Below are positions 52,948-62,442 of a stretch of 64,000 nt of DNA, piece by piece. The stretch's first letter is position 1; each line of letters starts with the position of its first letter. The DNA is from Sulfitobacter aestuariivivens (lineage in GTDB: Bacteria; Pseudomonadota; Alphaproteobacteria; Rhodobacterales; Rhodobacteraceae): positions 496,001 through 560,000 of the forward strand of contig NZ_JACTAG010000001.1 in NCBI RefSeq assembly GCF_014763045.1, written 5' to 3'. Under the pieces are notes generated by a model that ran no database searches, was not told the origin of the DNA, and saw only the letters and a list, made by a program, of their open reading frames with translations. The translations under genes and the position numbers were made by a program.

Positions 52948-53622
52948 TCAGTCACGTTGTCTGAGCCGTGCTGCCATTTCGCTATAGCCCCGGTTTTCAG
53001 CGTGCTCCAGCGGGGTGACGCCCGCGCGGTCTGCCAGGCTTCGGTCTGCGCCAGCGGAAAGCAGGGCGTCCAAAACCGCCTGATGATCCGGTCCGCCATC
53101 GCCCAGCACGACCGCTTCGATGACGGCGGTCCAGTGCAGATTGTTGACATGATCAAGCGGCGCCCCCGCGGCAATCAAGCGCCGCACTACCTCCACGTGA
53201 CCGAGGTGCGCGGCGGCAATCAGCGCGGTGCCGTCATAGGGGCTGGTGATGAGGCCGGGATCATTACCCAGCGATATTGCCAGTGACATCAACGCCGGAT
53301 CGTCAGCAACGGCGGCGATCGTGACCACATCATAGGCCTGGCCCTCGAGCGCGTTCATGTCAGCGCCGCCCTGAGCCAGCGCGCGCACTGCGTCATCCTG
53401 CGAGGCAAAGGCGGCGACATGGAGGGGGGTGCGGCCCTGCGTATCGCGCGCGTCGATCTCGGCACCCTCTGAGAGCAGTTCACGGATCGCGGCCACGTCA
53501 CCAGCGTGCGCAGCCTTGAAGAGGCCCTCGTAGGCCGACAGCACGCGATCCGACGGCGCCGTTTGCGCCGTGAGAGGCGCGCCCGCTGCGATGAGGCATG
53601 CAATGAGGGCAAATCTTATCAT
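52948..53622 (-). CDS. exported ankyrin-repeat protein
   Basis: A 224-residue protein with a signal peptide (MIRFALIACLIAAGAPLTA). Ankyrin repeats follow, each of about 33 residues: GLFKAAHAGDVAAIRELLSE, DTQGRTPLHVAAFASQDDAV, YDGTALIAAAHLGHVEVVRR and a last degenerate unit ending GVTPLEHAENRGY. GAGGAAG lies before 53622, deciding the start. It is probably a periplasmic or secreted interaction protein. The partner is unknown. Confidence 0.88.
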   Translation of the reverse strand: MIRFALIACLIAAGAPLTAQTAPSDRVLSAYEGLFKAAHAGDVAAIRELLSEGAEIDARDTQGRTPLHVAAFASQDDAVRALAQGGADMNALEGQAYDVVTIAAVADDPALMSLAISLGNDPGLITSPYDGTALIAAAHLGHVEVVRRLIAAGAPLDHVNNLHWTAVIEAVVLGDGGPDHQAVLDALLSAGADRSLADRAGVTPLEHAENRGYSEMAARLRQRD

Positions 53623-53792
53623 AGGTTTCTTCCTCAGTCTGGACCGGGTGGTGACGGCCGAGGGTCGAAGGGCGCGTTGTGCGCTATGTCCGCCCCTGTC
53701 CGGTGCAAAGCGTATGGCGGGTGTGGCTGTCAAAAAGATGCGTGAAAAAACGGATTGGGGCAAGTTGGCGGCGCGGCGCCTGCAGATCGGTG

Positions 53793-54731
53793 TTATACGG
53801 TGTCAAAGACCAGCCGAAATCCCTGATGGTTTGTCGTGGTATCGGGGGTGGTGAAGGTACGCGCCGGGATGCGGTAGCGAAAGCAATAGCTTTTGTGGCA
53901 CAAAAATGAGCCGCCTTTCAGAAGTTTGGCTCCTTTCAGGCTGCGCATGCGTTCCCTGGCCGCCTTGCTGAGCGAGCGCAGTTTCATCGGTTCGGATGTC
54001 CATTCCCAGACGTTGCCGCACATGTTGAAGAGCCCATAGCCATTGGGCGCAAAGCTGCGGGCAGGGGCGGTTGTCAGATACCCATCCTGCGCCGTGTTGT
54101 GATCGGGAAAGACACCTTGCCAGATGTTGCAGGGAAAGTGGCCGGTGTCGTCCGGCTCTTTCGTGCCCCAGGGGAAAGGCACGTCGCCCAGACCACCCCG
54201 CGCGGCGTGCTCCCATTCTGCTTCTGTCGGCAGGCGGCCACCGGCCCATGCTGCAAAGGCCCGTCCATCGCGCCATGACACATGGGTGACAGGGTGATCG
54301 GCGTCCCAGTCGCCTTGTGATCCCGGACCGTTGATCACGCGCCAGTCAGCGCCGTCGACCTTGCGCCACCATGTGGTGCCAACCGCGCCTTGTGTGGCAG
54401 GCACATCCGGGGAAATGTTGCGATAAAAGACGAAAGACCAGCCGTATTCTTCGGCCTCAGTCCTATAACCGGTGTCATCCACAAAGGCTGCGAACATCGC
54501 ATTTGTGACGGTGGTCTGCATCATATGGAAGGCTTTGATCGGCCTTTTGCGGGCGGGGCCTTCTTCGTCCTCGGGAAGGGCAGGGTGATCGGTGCCTTTA
54601 AGGGCAGTCCCTGCGGGAATCGTGACGACGGGGATGTCAGGGGCCGTGTCGGCCTTTGGGACCGTGCTGTCTGCGGCCTTTGACGTGCGAAGGGTGGCCG
54701 GGGTGCAGCAAGAGTGTTTGCTCATGTCCAT
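53793..54731 (-). CDS. formylglycine-generating enzyme family protein
   Basis: A 312-residue SUMF1/FGE-fold protein. Cys278 and Cys283 in SFLCHKSYCFRYR match the two active-site cysteines of true FGEs, which convert a sulfatase cysteine to formylglycine. LPTEAEWEHAARGG and CGNVWEWTSEP are the family's core motifs. No sulfatase gene is near, so the client would be elsewhere. The N-terminus MSKHSCC is rich in Cys. The start could also be 54725. Confidence 0.88.
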   Translation of the reverse strand: MDMSKHSCCTPATLRTSKAADSTVPKADTAPDIPVVTIPAGTALKGTDHPALPEDEEGPARKRPIKAFHMMQTTVTNAMFAAFVDDTGYRTEAEEYGWSFVFYRNISPDVPATQGAVGTTWWRKVDGADWRVINGPGSQGDWDADHPVTHVSWRDGRAFAAWAGGRLPTEAEWEHAARGGLGDVPFPWGTKEPDDTGHFPCNIWQGVFPDHNTAQDGYLTTAPARSFAPNGYGLFNMCGNVWEWTSEPMKLRSLSKAARERMRSLKGAKLLKGGSFLCHKSYCFRYRIPARTFTTPDTTTNHQGFRLVFDTV

Positions 54732-54740
54732 TACGCTAAA

Positions 54741-55670
54741 CTAGCCCAACAGCGACAGCCAGACCCAGATTGTAAGGATTGAACTTGCCGTTGCCATCAG
54801 CACCGAAGAGGCCGCCACGCGCCGTGCACGCCCGTACATGTTGGCAAAGATATAGGCGTTGAACCCCGGGGCCATGGCCGCTGTCAGCACGCCCGAGCGA
54901 AAGGCGTCCTGTGGCAGGTTGAGCGCGCTACCAAAGATCCAGACCAGCGCAGGGTGCACCAGAAGCGCTATGGCGCAGACCATGCCGATGGCACGCAGAT
55001 CGCCTTCGGGCCGGTATTGGATCAGCACGCCCCCCAGCGCAAAGAGCGCGGCGGGCAGCGCCGCGCGGACCATCATGGAGAGCGCATCATCCAGGACGGT
55101 CGGCATGGAGAGGCCCAATAGGTTGACTGCGAACCCCGCGAGGATCGCCAGCACCAGCGCGTTGCGGAACATTGCGGCACTGACGTTACGCACAAGGGTA
55201 AGCCCGGACTGGCCGCGGTTGCGCACGAATTCCATCACGGTGATGCCCAGGCCGTAGCAAAAGGGCGCATGGAAGCTGACGATCGCAAAATTGCCAGCGA
55301 GGGCGGAGGTGCCATAGGCGCGTTCCGTGATGGGCAGGCCCAGCAGGATGGAATTCGAGAAGAGGCAGCAAAATCCGATGGCGACGCAGTCTTCCCAGTC
55401 GCGTTTGAAGAGCGCGCGCGCGCCGAAGATCCCCAAGGCAAAGCTAATCGCCGCGCCACCGTAGAAACTGGCCATCAGGCGAGGATCAAACGAAGTGCTC
55501 AGATCCAGTTTGGCGATGGCCTGAAACAGCAGGCAGGGAATGGCGAAATTCTGGGTGAATTTCATCACCCCGTCGATGCCTGAGACCGGGAAGTATCCGC
55601 GCCAGACGGCGACATAGCCAAAGCCGATAACCAGAAAGACGGGAAGAATGACGTCGAGAAGGGTTTGCAA
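54741..55670 (-). CDS. AEC family transporter
   Basis: A 309-residue inner-membrane protein with about ten hydrophobic segments. MQTLLDVILPVFLVIGFGYV at the start and the FGEFxAxx-free N-terminal TM pair fit the auxin efflux carrier family. The TM-rich C-terminal half ends SILTIWVWLSLLG. The substrate may be a dicarboxylate such as malonate or malate, but that is only family background. The nearest upstream gene on the same strand (55748) lies 77 bases away. Confidence 0.85.
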   Translation of the reverse strand: MQTLLDVILPVFLVIGFGYVAVWRGYFPVSGIDGVMKFTQNFAIPCLLFQAIAKLDLSTSFDPRLMASFYGGAAISFALGIFGARALFKRDWEDCVAIGFCCLFSNSILLGLPITERAYGTSALAGNFAIVSFHAPFCYGLGITVMEFVRNRGQSGLTLVRNVSAAMFRNALVLAILAGFAVNLLGLSMPTVLDDALSMMVRAALPAALFALGGVLIQYRPEGDLRAIGMVCAIALLVHPALVWIFGSALNLPQDAFRSGVLTAAMAPGFNAYIFANMYGRARRVAASSVLMATASSILTIWVWLSLLG

Positions 55671-55747
55671 GCGAGCGGCTTTCGGGGCGGGCCGGAGAAT
55701 TGGGGGCCGGCCCCCAAACCCCCGAGGTATTTGTCAAAAGGGTGAAA

Positions 55748-56548
55748 TCAGGGGAGCGGGAAGGTCAAGGTCAGGCCGTCGTAGGCGGGTTGGATGTGGT
55801 CCGGTGTTTCAGCGGAAACGGTCGCGTAGTCGAGATCGTTGTGCATGTTCGTCAGGACCGCCGATTTTGGCGCGGCACGGGTAATCCATTCCAGTGTCTG
55901 GGACAGATGGCTGTGGGTGGGATGCGGCTCGCGGCGCAGGGCGTCCACGATCCAGCAGGTGAGGTTTTCCAGGTGCGGCCAGACCGGGGCAGGGATGCTG
56001 GCCACGTCGGGCAGGTAGGCCACATCGTTAAACCGGAACCCCAGCGCGTCCATGCCGCCGTGCGGGACCAGAAACGGCGAGAACGTCAGCGTGCCGCCGG
56101 GCCCGTCAATTGTCACATCGCCGTCGATGTCGTTCATGTCCAGAATGGGCGGGTACATCGACCCTTCGGGCCGGATGAACGCATAGCCAAAGCGGTCCAG
56201 CAGAGCAGCCTTGGTTGGCGCATCGGCCCAGACGGGCAGGCGGGCGCGCATGTTGATCACGATCATGCGCAGATCGTCGAGACCGTGAACATGATCGGCG
56301 TGCGAATGGGTATAGATCACGCCATCCAGCCGCCCCACGCCCGCGTCCAGCAATTGGCTGCGCATGTCAGGGGAGGTATCGATCAGAATGGTGGTTGTAC
56401 CGCTGGCGCTGACACGTTCCACCAGCAGCGAGCAGCGGCGCCGGGCGTTCTTGGGATTTGCCGGATCGCAGGCACCCCAGTGGCCACCAAGGCGCGGCAC
56501 GCCACCGGAAGAGCCGCAGCCCAGGACGGTGAGGCGCAGCTCGGCCAT
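55748..56548 (-). CDS. MBL-fold metallo-hydrolase
   Basis: A 266-residue metallo-beta-lactamase-fold enzyme of the PhnP/ElaC-like type. LTVLGCGSSGGVPR at the start and YTHSHADHVHGLDDLR (HxHxDH) are the motifs. The further ligand PHGG and HNDLDY near the C-terminus complete the metal sites. In E. coli PhnP hydrolyses a cyclic phosphate; here the gene is next to tatD and holB, a common order in this lineage. The function is open. It overlaps the tatD stop by one base. Confidence 0.88.
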   Translation of the reverse strand: MAELRLTVLGCGSSGGVPRLGGHWGACDPANPKNARRRCSLLVERVSASGTTTILIDTSPDMRSQLLDAGVGRLDGVIYTHSHADHVHGLDDLRMIVINMRARLPVWADAPTKAALLDRFGYAFIRPEGSMYPPILDMNDIDGDVTIDGPGGTLTFSPFLVPHGGMDALGFRFNDVAYLPDVASIPAPVWPHLENLTCWIVDALRREPHPTHSHLSQTLEWITRAAPKSAVLTNMHNDLDYATVSAETPDHIQPAYDGLTLTFPLP

Positions 56549-57354
56549 CAGGCGGCGGCCTTGTACCGGGCGGCCTTGGAAAAGAGCCGGTCGAAGTTTG
56601 CCTGGGTCTGAGCGGCGAAATCCGAATAATCCATCTGGAATGTTTCAGCGGCCCGACGTGCGGTGTGGGCCGTAAAGGCTGGTTCATTGCGTTTGCCACG
56701 CTGGGGTGGCGGGGCAAGGTAGGGTGCATCGGTTTCCACAAGGATGCGGTCTAGCGGTGCTGCGGCGAAGATGTCGCGCAGGGCATCCGATTTGGGGAAG
56801 GCAGTGATGCCGGACATGGAGAGATAAAACCCAAGTTCCAGCGCGGTATGGGCCAATGCCGGACCGGAGGAAAAACAGTGCATGACGCATTGATAGGCGC
56901 CATTGCTGTATTCCTCGGCAAGAATGCGGGCCATGTCGGCGTCCGCGTCGCGGGCGTGGATGATCAGCGGAAGACCCGTCTGGCGTGCCGCATCGATATG
57001 GATACGCAGGGAGGTCTTTTGTATCTCGGCACTTTCAGAAGTGTAGTGGTAATCGAGGCCGGTCTCTCCGATGCCGACCATCTTGGGGTGCCTCGTGAGC
57101 GCGATGAGTTCTTCGGTGCTTGCCAGCGGCTCTGCGGCGGCGGACATCGGGTGGGTGCCCGCCGCGTAGAACACAGGCGCGTGGGCCTCAGCGATGGCGC
57201 GGACCGTGGGTTCTGCGCGTAGCTTGGTGCAGATCGTGACCATGCGCGTCACGCCCGCATCCGCTGCCCGTGCAATCACTGCTTCAAGCTGTCCCTCAAA
57301 GTCGGGAAAGTCCAGATGGCAGTGGCTGTCTGTGATTTCAGGCGTGTCGGTCAT
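56548..57354 (-). CDS. tatD: TatD family metal-dependent hydrolase
   Basis: A 268-residue amidohydrolase-fold nuclease. DSHCHLDFP supplies the first metal His pair, GETGLDYHY the Glu, LIIHARDAD the second His, MHCFSSGP the third, and LVETDAPYLAPPP the Asp. It overlaps holB-side neighbours closely: seven bases from holB upstream and one base into the MBL gene. Together these form a conserved holB-tatD-MBL unit. Confidence 0.92.
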   Translation of the reverse strand: MTDTPEITDSHCHLDFPDFEGQLEAVIARAADAGVTRMVTICTKLRAEPTVRAIAEAHAPVFYAAGTHPMSAAAEPLASTEELIALTRHPKMVGIGETGLDYHYTSESAEIQKTSLRIHIDAARQTGLPLIIHARDADADMARILAEEYSNGAYQCVMHCFSSGPALAHTALELGFYLSMSGITAFPKSDALRDIFAAAPLDRILVETDAPYLAPPPQRGKRNEPAFTAHTARRAAETFQMDYSDFAAQTQANFDRLFSKAARYKAAA

Positions 57355-57360
57355 CGGGTC

Positions 57361-58473
57361 CTATCGCGGCGCGTGTTGGGCCAGTTTGAAAAGGGTATCC
57401 AGCACCAGTGCGGCAGGGTCAAGGTTGACCGCCAGCCCGTGCCGGGCGCGGGCGGAAATCTCTTGCTGGGTATCGGCCCAGATGCGCCCCTGATGGGGGC
57501 TGGGCGAGAGGCGGCTCAGGATTTGGGCCTCGTTCGGGGCGGCCTCGGTCGCGGGGGGCCTGCCGGTGGCCCCGGTACGAGCGAGGCGCGCAAGCAGCAG
57601 GTCGATGAGATCAAAGAAGAGGGCGAGCCTGGCTTCGGCCCCGCGCTGGGCGGCGATCTCTGATAGTTTCAGCGCGCGGGCACGATCAAGACGCGGCAGC
57701 GTGTCCATCAACGCGACGATCTCGGCGTAGGTCGCTAGGCCGCCTGTGAGCGAGAGGCGCAACGCGCCACCGACAGAGCCGCCGGAAAGCTCGGCCAGAG
57801 CCTGCGGGTTGCCAGTAATCTCGGCTTCAGACGCGCGCAGGACGTCGGACATCTGGTCAGGCGCAAGCGGGCTAAGCCGAAGGGTGCGACAGCGTGAGCG
57901 GATCGTGGGCAGAAGCGATGAGGGCTGATGGCTGATCAGTAGAAGGGTGGCGCGTTCCGGGGGCTCTTCGAGCATTTTCAGAAGGGCGTTTGCGGCGTTT
58001 ATGTTCATCTCGTCGGCGTCATCTATGATGACCACGCGGCGCCCGCCATCGGCCGCGGACATCTGGAAAAAGCCGTTCAGCGCGCGAATGTCATCGACGA
58101 CGATCTGCTTGCGCATGCGCTTGGTGTCGGGATTGATCGTACGGGTCACGGACCTGAGGCCGCCTTCACCACCCGAGGCGATGCGGCGCGCGACCGGATG
58201 GTCGGGAGAGATATCGAGCGTCTGCGGTGCCGGGGCGTCGAACATGCCGCCGTCGCTTTCGGGTGTCGCCAGCAGGAACCGTGCAATGCGCCACGCCAGC
58301 GTTGCCTTGCCAATGCCGCGAGGGCCGGTCAGCAGCCAGGCATGGTGCAGTTTTCCGGAATTGAATGCGTCAAGAAAGGCCGCCTCGGCCGCGCCTTGGC
58401 CGATCAAAGGATCGGTATCACGCGGGTGTCTGGCACCGTCGATCTGGTCCGGGGCGGGGGCGTCATCGCTCAT
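57361..58473 (-). CDS. holB: DNA polymerase III subunit delta prime
   Basis: A 370-residue clamp-loader subunit. GPRGIGKATLAWRIARFLL is the P-loop and VVIIDDADEMNINAANALLK the Walker B/DExx region. LLLISHQPSSLLPTIRSRCR carries the sensor 1 and the SRC motif typical of delta prime. It loads the beta clamp with DnaX and HolA. It is first in the holB-tatD-MBL run. Confidence 0.93.
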   Translation of the reverse strand: MSDDAPAPDQIDGARHPRDTDPLIGQGAAEAAFLDAFNSGKLHHAWLLTGPRGIGKATLAWRIARFLLATPESDGGMFDAPAPQTLDISPDHPVARRIASGGEGGLRSVTRTINPDTKRMRKQIVVDDIRALNGFFQMSAADGGRRVVIIDDADEMNINAANALLKMLEEPPERATLLLISHQPSSLLPTIRSRCRTLRLSPLAPDQMSDVLRASEAEITGNPQALAELSGGSVGGALRLSLTGGLATYAEIVALMDTLPRLDRARALKLSEIAAQRGAEARLALFFDLIDLLLARLARTGATGRPPATEAAPNEAQILSRLSPSPHQGRIWADTQQEISARARHGLAVNLDPAALVLDTLFKLAQHAPR

Positions 58474-58600
58474 GAGGGCGGTTTAGTGTGTTTCGGGCAG
58501 GGAGGGAATGGGGTGCGCCGCCTCTAGGGCTTCTGAACGCGCATTAAAGGCGTTCGGTCCATCGGGTCTGCTTTCAGATTATCCGTGGGATCTGCGCAGG

Positions 58601-59614
58601 TCAGTATCGCTCCAGCGCCATGTCCATTTGTGTTCGGGTTCTGGCCGCTTCTTCGGTCAACCAGTCTATGAACCGCGTCACCTGGGGGCGCGCGCTGATT
58701 TCACGGCGCACTGTGAAGCGGTAAGGGTGTTGTGCCTTGAGGCTTTCGTGTGCGGGAAAGGGCAGGCGCAGCGTGCCTTGGGTAAGGCCGTCAAGCAGGC
58801 ATGATAGACCGCAAACCAGCAACCCGGCATCAGATTTGACCCCGTCCAAAGCGTTGCGCACCAGCGCATATTTCACGCCCCTGTCCGGGGCCGTGCGCTC
58901 ATAAGGGTAGGTGCCAAGCCAGTCGCGCCACGTAGGGGTATCGGGCGCGTCGGGGCGCGGAGAGATGTGCAGCAAGGGAAACCCTTCAAGGCTGCCTTCC
59001 TGAGAATGCCGCCAGACTTGATCGCCTTTGTGCAATGTGCCGACGGGCAGATATCGAGGTGTCCCATCGTTTTCCTTTGTCAGGAAGGGGTTGGAGATAC
59101 GGCCTGCATTTTCGGGCGATCCGACTGGCAGAAACACCTCATGATAGAGGATCTCACCGCCTTGTGCGCGTCCGTGGGGATCTCTGTCAATTGTCACATC
59201 CGCACTGCCCAGTCTGATCGGCACATCGCCTTCGCCGTTGACGTTGAAAAGGATGTTGGGGTGTGCGCTGCGGAATGCCACCAGCCGCGGGGTCAGCCAT
59301 AGGTCACACCAGTCGGGGTCGGCGACGATATGGATCTCTGCTGTTCTTTGAAAATCGAGACTGTCGGACACCCGGTCAAGTGCTGCAAAGGCGGCGCGCA
59401 GGTCCTCGAGCGCAGCTTGGAGGGCTGGTGTTGGTTGCAGGCCAGAACGCCCACGCAAAATCAGATCGGTGTCAAGAAAACGCTCCAACGTCCTGATCCT
59501 TTGGCCGACCGCAGCTGGGGTGATCCCAAGACGAACCGCCGCCGCTTGCAATGATCCTTCGCGGATCGCCATTTCGAGTGCCTGGAGGGAATTGAGATGT
59601 GTCGTGCGGGACAT
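58601..59614 (-). CDS. LysR family transcriptional regulator
   Basis: A 337-residue LysR regulator, a little longer than usual. The helix-turn-helix is AAAVRLGITPAAVGQRIRTL, and the effector domain starts near TAEIHIVADPDWCDLWLTPR, resembling GcvA-type proteins. It is divergent from a DUF4242 gene across about 139 bases and probably regulates it. The inducer is unknown. Confidence 0.88.
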   Translation of the reverse strand: MSRTTHLNSLQALEMAIREGSLQAAAVRLGITPAAVGQRIRTLERFLDTDLILRGRSGLQPTPALQAALEDLRAAFAALDRVSDSLDFQRTAEIHIVADPDWCDLWLTPRLVAFRSAHPNILFNVNGEGDVPIRLGSADVTIDRDPHGRAQGGEILYHEVFLPVGSPENAGRISNPFLTKENDGTPRYLPVGTLHKGDQVWRHSQEGSLEGFPLLHISPRPDAPDTPTWRDWLGTYPYERTAPDRGVKYALVRNALDGVKSDAGLLVCGLSCLLDGLTQGTLRLPFPAHESLKAQHPYRFTVRREISARPQVTRFIDWLTEEAARTRTQMDMALERY

Positions 59615-59753
59615 TTGCTAAAGGTTTTCTTTCGTTCGATCAAAAACTATCAGAAAAACTACACACAACCTTTAGCTCCCGCAAATTTATTTGGTTATGC
59701 GGCCGGGCGTTCGGCGTGCACACTGGCGTCATATTAACTCAAGGGAGGTAAGA

Positions 59754-60038
59754 ATGACCCAGCTTAAGAGATACATCATTGAACGCGAAATCCCGGCCAT
59801 CGGGCAGATGTCGGTGACCGAATTGTGCGGCGCGGCCCGAGCATCAAATCAGGCGCTCGAAAAAATTGGCCCCAGCATTCAATGGGTGCACAGCTATGTG
59901 GCGGGCGACAAGACCTTTTGCATCTACCTTGCTGACGGTGAAGAGGCGATCCGCAAGCATTCGGAGATGTCGGGTATCCCGGTATCCGCGATCACCGAGG
60001 TGCCGCAGGTGATTGACCCGCTGACGGCGAACAACTGA
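59754..60038 (+). CDS. DUF4242 family small protein
   Basis: A 94-residue protein of the DUF4242 (nickel-binding, SCO4226-like) family: MTQLKRYIIEREIPAIGQMS, then WVHSYVAGDKTFCIYLADGE and ALITEVPQV-like C-terminus near residue 80. A clear GGGAGG precedes the ATG at 59754, so the upstream open frame is excluded. Its promoter region is shared with the divergent LysR gene. Its role is unknown. Confidence 0.85.
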   Translation: MTQLKRYIIEREIPAIGQMSVTELCGAARASNQALEKIGPSIQWVHSYVAGDKTFCIYLADGEEAIRKHSEMSGIPVSAITEVPQVIDPLTANN

Positions 60039-60122
60039 GGCTGTTTGGATGCGATGAGATCACGGGGAGGGTTGGGCTTTTGTGACGTCTTTGGCGCCAA
60101 TTCTCCCCACCCTTCGAGCGGC

Positions 60123-60575
60123 TCAGGGGCCCGGGGTCATCTTCGTCCGCCACCAGGCTTCCCCTTCGGACATGATTAGGTCGGCGCATTTTTCGGCAAT
60201 GTCTTCCGGCGGTTCAGGTGTGCCGCGAAACACGCCGTAACTGGTCAAACCGTAGCTGAACCAATGATCACCACCGCCGGATGGTTGGCCAAGCCTGCGT
60301 TGGTCACGCGTCGCATTGACGCGCAATTTCGGGACGGCCGTTTCCGGCTTGAAGGTGACATTTTTGCGCGCCGGATCGGCATAGCCAAGGTTGATGCAAA
60401 AGCTTCCTCCCGAACTGAAGAACTGAAAGGTGATCAGTGCGACAAAGCTGTCGTCACTGCGGTAAAGGTGGGGGTAGGCGCCCCTGAACCCCTGAGCCCT
60501 CAACGTCGGGATGCAGTGCTTCTTGAGGGTTGCTTCCATTGTCGCGCGGTTCACGCCTTGGCCGGAATGCTCCAT
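60123..60575 (-). CDS. DUF4304 family protein
   Basis: A 150-residue protein with the DUF4304 layout: LKKHCIPTLRAQGFRGAYPH, then LYRSDDSFVALITFQFFSSG and FCINLGYADP. It has no signal or membrane segment. I know of no function for the family. It lies between DUF4242 and tmk. Confidence 0.72.
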   Translation of the reverse strand: MEHSGQGVNRATMEATLKKHCIPTLRAQGFRGAYPHLYRSDDSFVALITFQFFSSGGSFCINLGYADPARKNVTFKPETAVPKLRVNATRDQRRLGQPSGGGDHWFSYGLTSYGVFRGTPEPPEDIAEKCADLIMSEGEAWWRTKMTPGP

Positions 60576-60639
60576 GCTGTGCTCCTGTTCTTACGAGGCC
60601 AGCAGTCGCGCTCGATGTGGGGTGAGCATGATCATCCGA

Positions 60640-61275
60640 TCAGGTGATCCCACCTGTTTTTGCACTCAACGCCTGCGCGACATCTGCCGCGACAGCGTCA
60701 ATATCGCGTCCGCCATCGATCACGACGAAGCGGTCCGGGTACTCTTGTGAAAGGGCGAGAAAGCCTGCCCGCATCTCGCGTTGCAGATCCTCGCCGAAGT
60801 CCTCGAAACGTTCTTCGATCCCTTGCCGGGACAGGGCGCGGTCAAGCCCTTTGGCCGGGTCCATGTCGATGAGGACGGTCACATCAGGCTCAAGGCCGAT
60901 CATCAGATCATGCAGGGCATCGACCACGCCGCGCAGATCGCCACGCGACAAGCCCTGATACATCCGGGTGGAATCGGCAAATCGGTCGCAGATCACGACC
61001 TTGCCAGCCGCGAGCGCAGGACGGATGGTGCGTTCCAGATGATCGCGACGGGCGGCGGTGAAAAGCAGGATCTCGGTCTCTGCGGACCAGCGGTCAGGAT
61101 CGCCTTGCAGCACCAGTGCGCGGATTTCTTCGGCCCCCGGAGAGCCGCCGGGTTCGCGGGTCAGCACAACTTCGCGGCCTTCCGCCTCCAGCCGCTCAGC
61201 CAGCAGTCGGGCCTGCGTTGATTTGCCCGACCCATCGATGCCTTCAAAGCTGATGAAGAGCCCCCGCTGGCTCAC
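60640..61275 (-). CDS. tmk: thymidylate kinase
   Basis: A 211-residue kinase making dTDP from dTMP. FISFEGIDGSGKSTQARLLA is the P-loop, VLTREPGGSPGAEEIR the DR/E-type substrate loop, and VICDRFADSTRMYQG the DRxxxS motif with the lid nearby. The overlap of four bases with the dacA-type gene suggests co-transcription. The gene pair is common in alphaproteobacteria. Confidence 0.95.
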   Translation of the reverse strand: MSQRGLFISFEGIDGSGKSTQARLLAERLEAEGREVVLTREPGGSPGAEEIRALVLQGDPDRWSAETEILLFTAARRDHLERTIRPALAAGKVVICDRFADSTRMYQGLSRGDLRGVVDALHDLMIGLEPDVTVLIDMDPAKGLDRALSRQGIEERFEDFGEDLQREMRAGFLALSQEYPDRFVVIDGGRDIDAVAADVAQALSAKTGGIT

Positions 61276-62426
61276 GTAGCGCTCTGGGGGCCTGCGTTGA
61301 GGCGCTCCAGCAGGTGGAGGGCTGCTGCGGTGATGCGCACCATGAACCCGCCGGGGGCCACGGCATCAGATGCGACCAGCGGTACGCGTACTTCGGGCAG
61401 ACCCTCCCGAGTGACGATCATCTCACCCAATTGCGCGCCTTTTTCGATGGGGGCACGGAACGGGCCCTTGTAGACAACCTGGGCTGATACGCCTTCGCCG
61501 CCGGTCGTAAAGGGGGTGAGCAAGGTGAAATCCTCTGCCAGTTCCAGCCCGACGGTCTGCGCGTTGCCCAATGCCACCGGAGCTTGTGTGATCTGCGTGC
61601 CTGCCGTGCCCAGGGTACGTTCTGAGAATTGGCGGAAGGCCCAGTTGACGATCGCTTCGGATTCTTGCGCACGCGATTCGGCGGTGTCCAGACCCGAGAT
61701 CACGAAGATCACCCGTCGGTTGCCCTGTTTGGCTGAGCCCACAAGGCCATATCCCGCCTCGGACGTATGGCCGGTCTTGAGCCCGTCCGCCCCGATCCCC
61801 AGTGTCAGTAGCGGATTGCGGTTGTAACGGTTGGCGGCCTCTTTTTCATCGAAAAGAAATTCTTTTTCAGCGAACATCGGATAGAACTGTGGGAAATCGG
61901 TGATCAGCCGATTGGCGAGCAACCCAAGGTCGCGCATGGACATGCGGTGCCCGGGCTTGGGCCAGCCATTCGAGTTCATGAAGGTCGAATTGGTCATGCC
62001 CAATTGCTGGGCGCGCATTGTCATGTCGCGGGCAAACTTGGCCTCGGTACCAGAAAGCGCTTCGGCCAGAACCACGCAGGCGTCATTGCCCGACAGCACG
62101 ATGATGCCACGCAGAAGATCTTCGACGCTGACCCGTTCGCCCTGCTGCAAGAACATGGTTGATCCGCCATAGCGTGCCGCGTCGGCAGAGACCGGTAGTT
62201 TCTCATCCAGCGTCAGACGGCCATTCTGCAAGGCCTCGAAAGTCATGTACAATGTCATCAGCTTGGACATGGACGCAGGCGGCAATGGTTCGTCCGCGTT
62301 CTTGGCCAGAAGCACCGTGCCGGTGGTCTGATCAATCACGTAGGCCGCAGTTGCCTTGGTCTCAAAGGCGTAAACGGGAAGGCTGAGAAGGATCAGCGAC
62401 AGGCAGGCGGCAGCAAGGCGTGTCAT
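61272..62426 (-). CDS. dacA: D-alanyl-D-alanine carboxypeptidase (PBP5/6 family)
   Basis: A 384-residue periplasmic DD-carboxypeptidase with a signal peptide (MTRLAAACLSLILLSLPVYA). The active-site motifs are S52-M-S-K55 in PPASMSKLM, S112-G-N in IVLSGNDACV, and K217-T-G in DGLKTGHTSEAG. The C-terminal domain ends with a membrane-associating helix. The enzyme trims pentapeptides in the cell wall. It is followed by tmk with a four-base overlap. Confidence 0.93.
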   Translation of the reverse strand: MTRLAAACLSLILLSLPVYAFETKATAAYVIDQTTGTVLLAKNADEPLPPASMSKLMTLYMTFEALQNGRLTLDEKLPVSADAARYGGSTMFLQQGERVSVEDLLRGIIVLSGNDACVVLAEALSGTEAKFARDMTMRAQQLGMTNSTFMNSNGWPKPGHRMSMRDLGLLANRLITDFPQFYPMFAEKEFLFDEKEAANRYNRNPLLTLGIGADGLKTGHTSEAGYGLVGSAKQGNRRVIFVISGLDTAESRAQESEAIVNWAFRQFSERTLGTAGTQITQAPVALGNAQTVGLELAEDFTLLTPFTTGGEGVSAQVVYKGPFRAPIEKGAQLGEMIVTREGLPEVRVPLVASDAVAPGGFMVRITAAALHLLERLNAGPQSAT

Positions 62427-62442
62427 GGATGCTCCAGTAAGA

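Noticed and set aside
58405..58430. CGGTATCACGCGGG in holB as another 11-bp repeat unit
   Set aside because: Only one partial match without the 11-base period; the residues fit holB.
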